A program made the translations under genes and the position numbers. Of a DNA stretch of 9,417 nt, positions 5,458 to 9,417 are shown one piece after another. The notes beneath the pieces are model-generated. The model did no database searches, was not told the DNA's origin, and worked only from the letters and a program-made list of their open reading frames with translations. Origin of the DNA: an uncultured Collinsella sp. (GTDB taxonomy: Bacteria > Actinomycetota > Coriobacteriia > Coriobacteriales > Coriobacteriaceae); contig CABRNM010000049.1 of assembly GCA_902472315.1 (NCBI GenBank), positions 1 to 9,417 of the forward strand, given 5' to 3'. Every line of letters begins with the position of its first letter. The stretch's first letter is position 1.

Positions 5458-6705
5458 ATGGCAGCATCCGACATGATGTCCGCCCTGATGGAGCTTTGCC
5501 AGGAGAGGCACATCGACCAGCTCTACCTGATCGACCGCCTGGAGCAGTCGCTCGCCAAGAGCTATGCCGAGATCCTGCATCTTGAGTGGGGCGCCAAGGT
5601 GACCATCGACCGCACCACCGGCAAGATCTACGTCTACCGTCTGGAGCCGATCGACGATTCCATGGACGAGGAGGGCAACTTCACCGAGTTCGAGGAGATC
5701 GACGTCACCCCCAAGAACACGAGTCGCATCGCCGCCCAGCACGCCAAGGCCGAGATTAACGCCATCGTGCGCAACTCCGCCCGCGAGCAGATCTACGAGG
5801 AGTTCTCCGGCCGTATCGGTGACCTCATCAGCGGTACCGTGCTGCAGTCCACGCCCGACTTCACGATCGTCAAGATCCGCGATGGCGTCGAGGCCGAGCT
5901 GCCCCATTTTGACCAGCGCCGTTACGAGAACGAGCGCAACGAGCGTCCGATGGGCGAGCGCTACCTGCACAACCAGCACATCAAGGCTGTGATCATCGAC
6001 GTCCGTGACCCCAACTCCAACCTGCAGCCGGTTCGCGGCGAGCACAGCCGTCCGCCGATCGTCATCTCCCGCACCCACCCCGAGCTCATGCGTCGTCTGT
6101 TTGAGCAGGAGGTGCCCGAGATCTATGAGGGCACCGTCCAGATTAAGTCGATCGCCCGCGAGCCCGGCCAGCGCTCCAAGGTCGCCGTCCACTCGCTCGA
6201 CGATCGCCTGGATCCCGTGGGCGCCTGCGTCGGCCCCAAGGGCAGCCGTGTTCGTGCCGTCGTAGGCGAGCTTCGCGGCGAGCGCGTCGACGTCATCCTG
6301 TGGGATGCCGATCCGGCCGTCTACGTCGCCAACGCCCTGTCGCCCGCCAAGGTCACCCGCGTCCTCATCGACGAGGAGAAGGCCTACGCCGGCGTTATCG
6401 TGCCCGACGACCAGCTTTCGCTCGCCATCGGCAAGGAGGGACAGAACGCCCGCCTCGCCGCCCGTCTGACCGGCTGGCACATCGACATCAAGTCTGAGAC
6501 CCTTGCCGCCGACATTCTCAAGAACGTCCCCGTTCACGAGGAGCCCGCCGCCGACTTGATCGGTGACGAGGAGGACGACGACATCCGTCGCTGCGAGTAC
6601 GTGTCCGAGGACGGCATTCAGTGCCGCAACCAGGCCCGTCCCGGCTCCCGTTTCTGCGGTGTCCACGACACCGACGCCTTCGATGATGCGGAGGACCTGA
6701 TCTAG
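5458..6705 (+). CDS. nusA: Transcription elongation/termination factor NusA with a Cys/His C-terminal tail
   Basis: NusA binds RNA polymerase and nascent RNA, promoting pausing and hairpin-dependent termination and taking part in antitermination. The 415-residue product has, in order, the polymerase-binding N-terminal domain (about 1-115), an S1 domain from about 121 (GDLISGTVLQSTPDF), a KH1 domain with GPKG (259-262) and a KH2 domain with GKEG (325-328). After KH2 (about residue 350) comes an extra tail of some 60 residues. It has an acidic stretch (GDEEDDD), then a C-x9-C-x10-C-x2-H motif (Cys379, Cys389, Cys400, His403), and an acidic end. The motif looks like a small zinc-binding finger. 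The ATG at 5458 has aagga 7 nt upstream and homology starts there; an upstream in-frame ATG at 5425 lies inside rimP and is not used. One base separates it from the rimP stop. Confidence 0.98.
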   Translation: MAASDMMSALMELCQERHIDQLYLIDRLEQSLAKSYAEILHLEWGAKVTIDRTTGKIYVYRLEPIDDSMDEEGNFTEFEEIDVTPKNTSRIAAQHAKAEINAIVRNSAREQIYEEFSGRIGDLISGTVLQSTPDFTIVKIRDGVEAELPHFDQRRYENERNERPMGERYLHNQHIKAVIIDVRDPNSNLQPVRGEHSRPPIVISRTHPELMRRLFEQEVPEIYEGTVQIKSIAREPGQRSKVAVHSLDDRLDPVGACVGPKGSRVRAVVGELRGERVDVILWDADPAVYVANALSPAKVTRVLIDEEKAYAGVIVPDDQLSLAIGKEGQNARLAARLTGWHIDIKSETLAADILKNVPVHEEPAADLIGDEEDDDIRRCEYVSEDGIQCRNQARPGSRFCGVHDTDAFDDAEDLI

Positions 6706-6796
6706 CGCGCGGTCGCGCCGGGCGGGTCCTGGCGCATCTCCCACGCTCGTTCAGTCTCTAGGCACCCAAGGTGCCAGAAAGGGTAGGTGAAGTCAT
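6706..6796 (+). other. nusA-infB spacer with a hairpin before the infB ribosome site
   Basis: The 91-nt gap is where ylxR and often ylxQ lie in many Gram-positive genomes, but no such gene is present. A compact hairpin, ggcacc-caa-ggtgcc (6761-6775), sits 9 nt before the infB ribosome site aggtga (6785-6790), which is 6 nt from the ATG. No T-tract follows, so the hairpin is not a terminator; it may mark an RNA-processing or translation-control point. Same-strand order and spacing are consistent with one transcript from rimP to infB. Confidence 0.6.
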
Positions 6797-9389
6797 ATGG
6801 CAAAAGTCCGTGTGTCCACCCTGGCCAAAGAGTTCGGCATGACCTCCAAGGAACTGATGGGTCATCTCGCCGAAATGAAGATTCCCGCTAAGTCCGCTTC
6901 CTCCGCTCTGGAGGACGCTTACGTCGCCATGGTCCGCAAGCAGCTCGCCTCGGTGATCGCGGCCCGCGCCAAGGAAGTCGAGGCCGCCAAGCAGGCCGAG
7001 GAGGAGGCAGCCGCCGCCGAGGAGGCAGCGCGCGCTGCCGAGGCCGAGCGTGAGCGCATCGCCGCCGAGAAGGCACGCGAGGAGGAGCGCCGCCAGTTCG
7101 CCGCCGCCCAGGCTGCCGAGGAGGCCGCCCGCGCCGAGGCCGAGGCCAAGAAGAAGGCCGAGCAGGAGCGCCTTGCCCGCGAGAAGGAGGAGGCTGCCCG
7201 CGAGGCCCAGCGCCGCGCCGTCCCCGCTTCCGACTCCGGCTCGCGCTTCCGTTCGCTGCTCGACCAGATCGCCGCACAGGAGACCGTGCTCAAGGAGAAG
7301 AAGGACGCCGAGGAGAAGGCCAAGGCCGAGCGTGCCTCCGAGCGCGGTAACCGTCGTGGCGGCAACAACGACCGTCGCGGTGGCCGTCGTAACGATCGCA
7401 ACGCCTCCGACAACAACTCCGATCGCCACGCCTCCGAGAGCCGTCCGCACAGCCATCGCACCAACGCCAGCAACAACGTCGCTGCCGGCATGGACTTCCC
7501 CAACCCCGATAAGCAGGGCAAGGGCAAGAAGCGCAAGGGCGGTCACGGCAACGATGAGGACCACTACAGCCGCATGGCGCGTGAGGCCGAGGAGTACAGC
7601 CGCGAGAAGGTGCTCGAGGAGGCCCGCGCCGCCGTCGAGGAGGCCTCTCGCGAGTCCACCGGTCGCCGCAAGAAGCGCAAGGAGAAGCGCGAGCGCGAGG
7701 CTGCTAAGGCTCAGGAGGAGCGCAAGATTGAGGAGGCGCTGGCCCAGGGCGTGAACCCCGAGGAGCTCGACGCCATCAAGGTCTCCCAGGGCGTTACCGT
7801 CCAGGAGCTCGCCGAGGCGCTCGACGTTCCGGCCAACGACATCATCAAGCGCCTGTTCCTGCTGGGCACGCCGCTCACGATGACGCAGTCCATGTCCGAC
7901 GACCTCGTCGAGCTCGTTGCCGACGACCTGGGCCGTCAGATCAAGATCATCACCCCCGAGGAGGAGAACACCTTCTCGTTCTACGACGATCCCGCCGACC
8001 TTAAGCCCCGCGCCCCGGTCGTCACCGTCATGGGTCACGTCGACCACGGCAAGACGAGCCTGCTCGACGCCATCCGTCACACCGGCGTCGCTGCCGGCGA
8101 GGCGGGCGGCATTACCCAGGCCATCGGCGCTTCGCAGGTCATGATCAACGACCGCAAGATCACCTTCATCGATACCCCGGGCCACGCCACCTTTACGGCT
8201 ATGCGTGCCCGAGGCGCCAAGGTGACCGATATCGTCATCCTGATCGTGGCTGCCGACGACGGCGTCATGCCTCAGACCATCGAGTCGATCAACCACGCCA
8301 AGGCCGCCGGCGTACCCATCGTCGTCGCCGTCAACAAGATCGATAAGCCGGGCGCCAACCCCGACCGCGTGCGCCAGGAGCTCACCGAGTACGGCATCAT
8401 CCCCGAGGAGTGGGGCGGACAGAACATGTTCGTCAACATCTCGGCCAAGCAGAAGATCGGTATCGACGACCTGCTCGAGACCGTGCTGCTCCAGGCCGAC
8501 GTTCTCGAACTCAAGGCCAACCCCGACACCTTTGCCTCCGGTAACGTCCTCGAGGCCAAGCTCGACAAGGGCCGCGGCTCGGTTGCCACGGTGCTCGTGA
8601 CCCGCGGTACCCTGCACGTGGGCGATACGCTGGTCGCCGGTCTTACCTACGGCCGCGTCCGCGCCATGCTCGATCCCAAGGGCAACGCCGTCACCGAGGC
8701 CGGCCCCTCCGACGCCGTCGAGATCCTGGGCCTGCAGTCCGTGCCCAACGCCGGCGACGAGTTCCGTGTGTTCGAGGACGAGCGCGAGGCTCGCGCCCTG
8801 GCCGATGAGCGTTCGCTCAAGGCCCGTATCGAGGAGCAGAGCCGCGTGAAGCACGTCACGCTCGAGAACCTCTTCGAGACTATCGCTGACGCCGAGGTCA
8901 AGGAGCTCAACCTGATCATCAAGGCCGACGTCCAGGGTTCCATCGAGGCCCTTCAGGACTCGCTCGACAAGATGGATCAGTCCGAGGTCCGCATCAACAC
9001 GATCCACTCCGCTGTCGGTGCCATCAACGAGACCGACGTCGTCCTGGCCGACGCCTCCAACGCCATCATCATCGGCTTTGGCGTGCGTCCCGACGGCAAG
9101 GCCCGCTCCGCCGCCGAGCGCGAGGGCGTCGAGATCCGTTGCTACGACGTTATCTACAAGTGCCTCGAGGAGCTCGACGCTGCCCGCATCGGCATGCTCA
9201 AGCCCACCGAGGTCGAGGTCTCCACGGGTACCGCGACCGTCCTGGACACCTTCAAGGTGCCCAAAGTCGGTATCGCCGCTGGTGTCCGCGTGGAGGAGGG
9301 CGAGATCGCCGCGACCGATTCCGTGCGCCTGGTGCGTGACGGCATTGTGGTCTTCAACGGCAAGATCGCCTCGATGCGCCACTACAAGG
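6797..9389 (+). CDS. infB: Translation initiation factor IF-2, 3'-truncated by the contig end
   Basis: IF-2 is the GTPase that brings initiator fMet-tRNA to the 30S subunit and promotes subunit joining. The start has an IF2N domain (residues 1-50, VRVSTLAKEFGMTSKELMG). Next is a long charged Ala/Glu/Arg coiled-coil-like stretch (about 55-145), then a low-complexity Arg/Gly/Asn/Ser linker (about 185-240) and a basic segment. A second IF2N-like domain follows (about 315-380, VSQGVTVQELAEALDVP). The GTPase motifs are G1 GHVDHGKT (413-420), G3 DTPGH (459-463), G4 NKID (513-516) and G5 SAK (549-551). Domains II and III, and the start of domain IV, are also present. Genomic sequence ends at 9389, after Lys864. 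The apparent last residues, IGRAHV and a stop, come from adapter. About 45-50 residues of domain IV should be missing. The ribosome site aggtga lies 6 nt before the ATG. Confidence 0.98.
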
Positions 9390-9417
9390 AGATCGGAAGA
9401 GCACACGTCTGAACTCC
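9390..9417. other. Illumina adapter remnant at the right contig end
   Basis: All 28 terminal bases, beginning agatcggaagagcacacg, match the TruSeq read-through adapter. The first 15 are the exact reverse complement of bases 1-15. The IF-2 alignment breaks at this point and the reading frame reaches an adapter-encoded TGA. The A at 9390 could be genomic or the adapter A-tail, so the junction is uncertain by one base. Confidence 0.99.

Noticed and set aside
1..9417. Mobile elements, CRISPR arrays, tRNA or rRNA genes, or a defence or biosynthetic system
   Set aside because: All sequence longer than about 300 bases is accounted for by housekeeping genes, one lipoprotein and short structured spacers. 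No such element was recognised on either strand.

Overview
This window is an assembled contig of high-GC bacterial DNA carrying core housekeeping genes. The protein sequences, the strong preference for C- or G-ending codons and the gene set fit an actinomycete-line gut bacterium of the class Coriobacteriia, most likely Collinsella or a close relative. That placement rests on recognising the proteins, not on a search. Both ends are Illumina adapter sequence (1-15 and 9390-9417), so the first and last genes are cut by the assembly and not by biology.

Layout from left to right. (1) 16-1079: the 3' part of guaB (IMP dehydrogenase), followed by a hairpin terminator. (2) 1080-1338: a structured intergenic region. 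It holds the guaB terminator, a probable extended -10 promoter and a 119-nt element with 28-nt inverted arms, which would lie in the leader of the next gene. (3) 1339-3915: leuS (leucyl-tRNA synthetase), apparently a single-gene unit. (4) 3942-3979: a terminator hairpin shared with the convergent gene on the minus strand. (5) 4020-4592 (minus): a small unrecognised lipoprotein. (6) 4593-4961: a divergent intergenic region with a dyad of unknown role, a good sigma-70-type promoter and an intrinsic terminator placed between that promoter and rimP. (7) 4962-9389: rimP, nusA and infB (3' end missing), all on the plus strand.

The rimP-nusA-infB cluster is the widely conserved operon linking 30S maturation (RimP), transcription elongation and termination (NusA) and translation initiation (IF-2). 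The terminator in its leader suggests control by attenuation, plausibly by NusA itself. NusA carries a C-terminal acidic, Cys/His-containing tail that the basic family architecture lacks. No ylxR or ylxQ lies between nusA and infB.

I see no mobile element, CRISPR array, RNA gene or defence system, and no evidence of a wholly new system. The points most worth a second look are the rimP leader attenuator, the NusA zinc-finger-like tail, the inverted-repeat leader of leuS, the Tritrichomonas-like IMPDH and the adapter artefacts.
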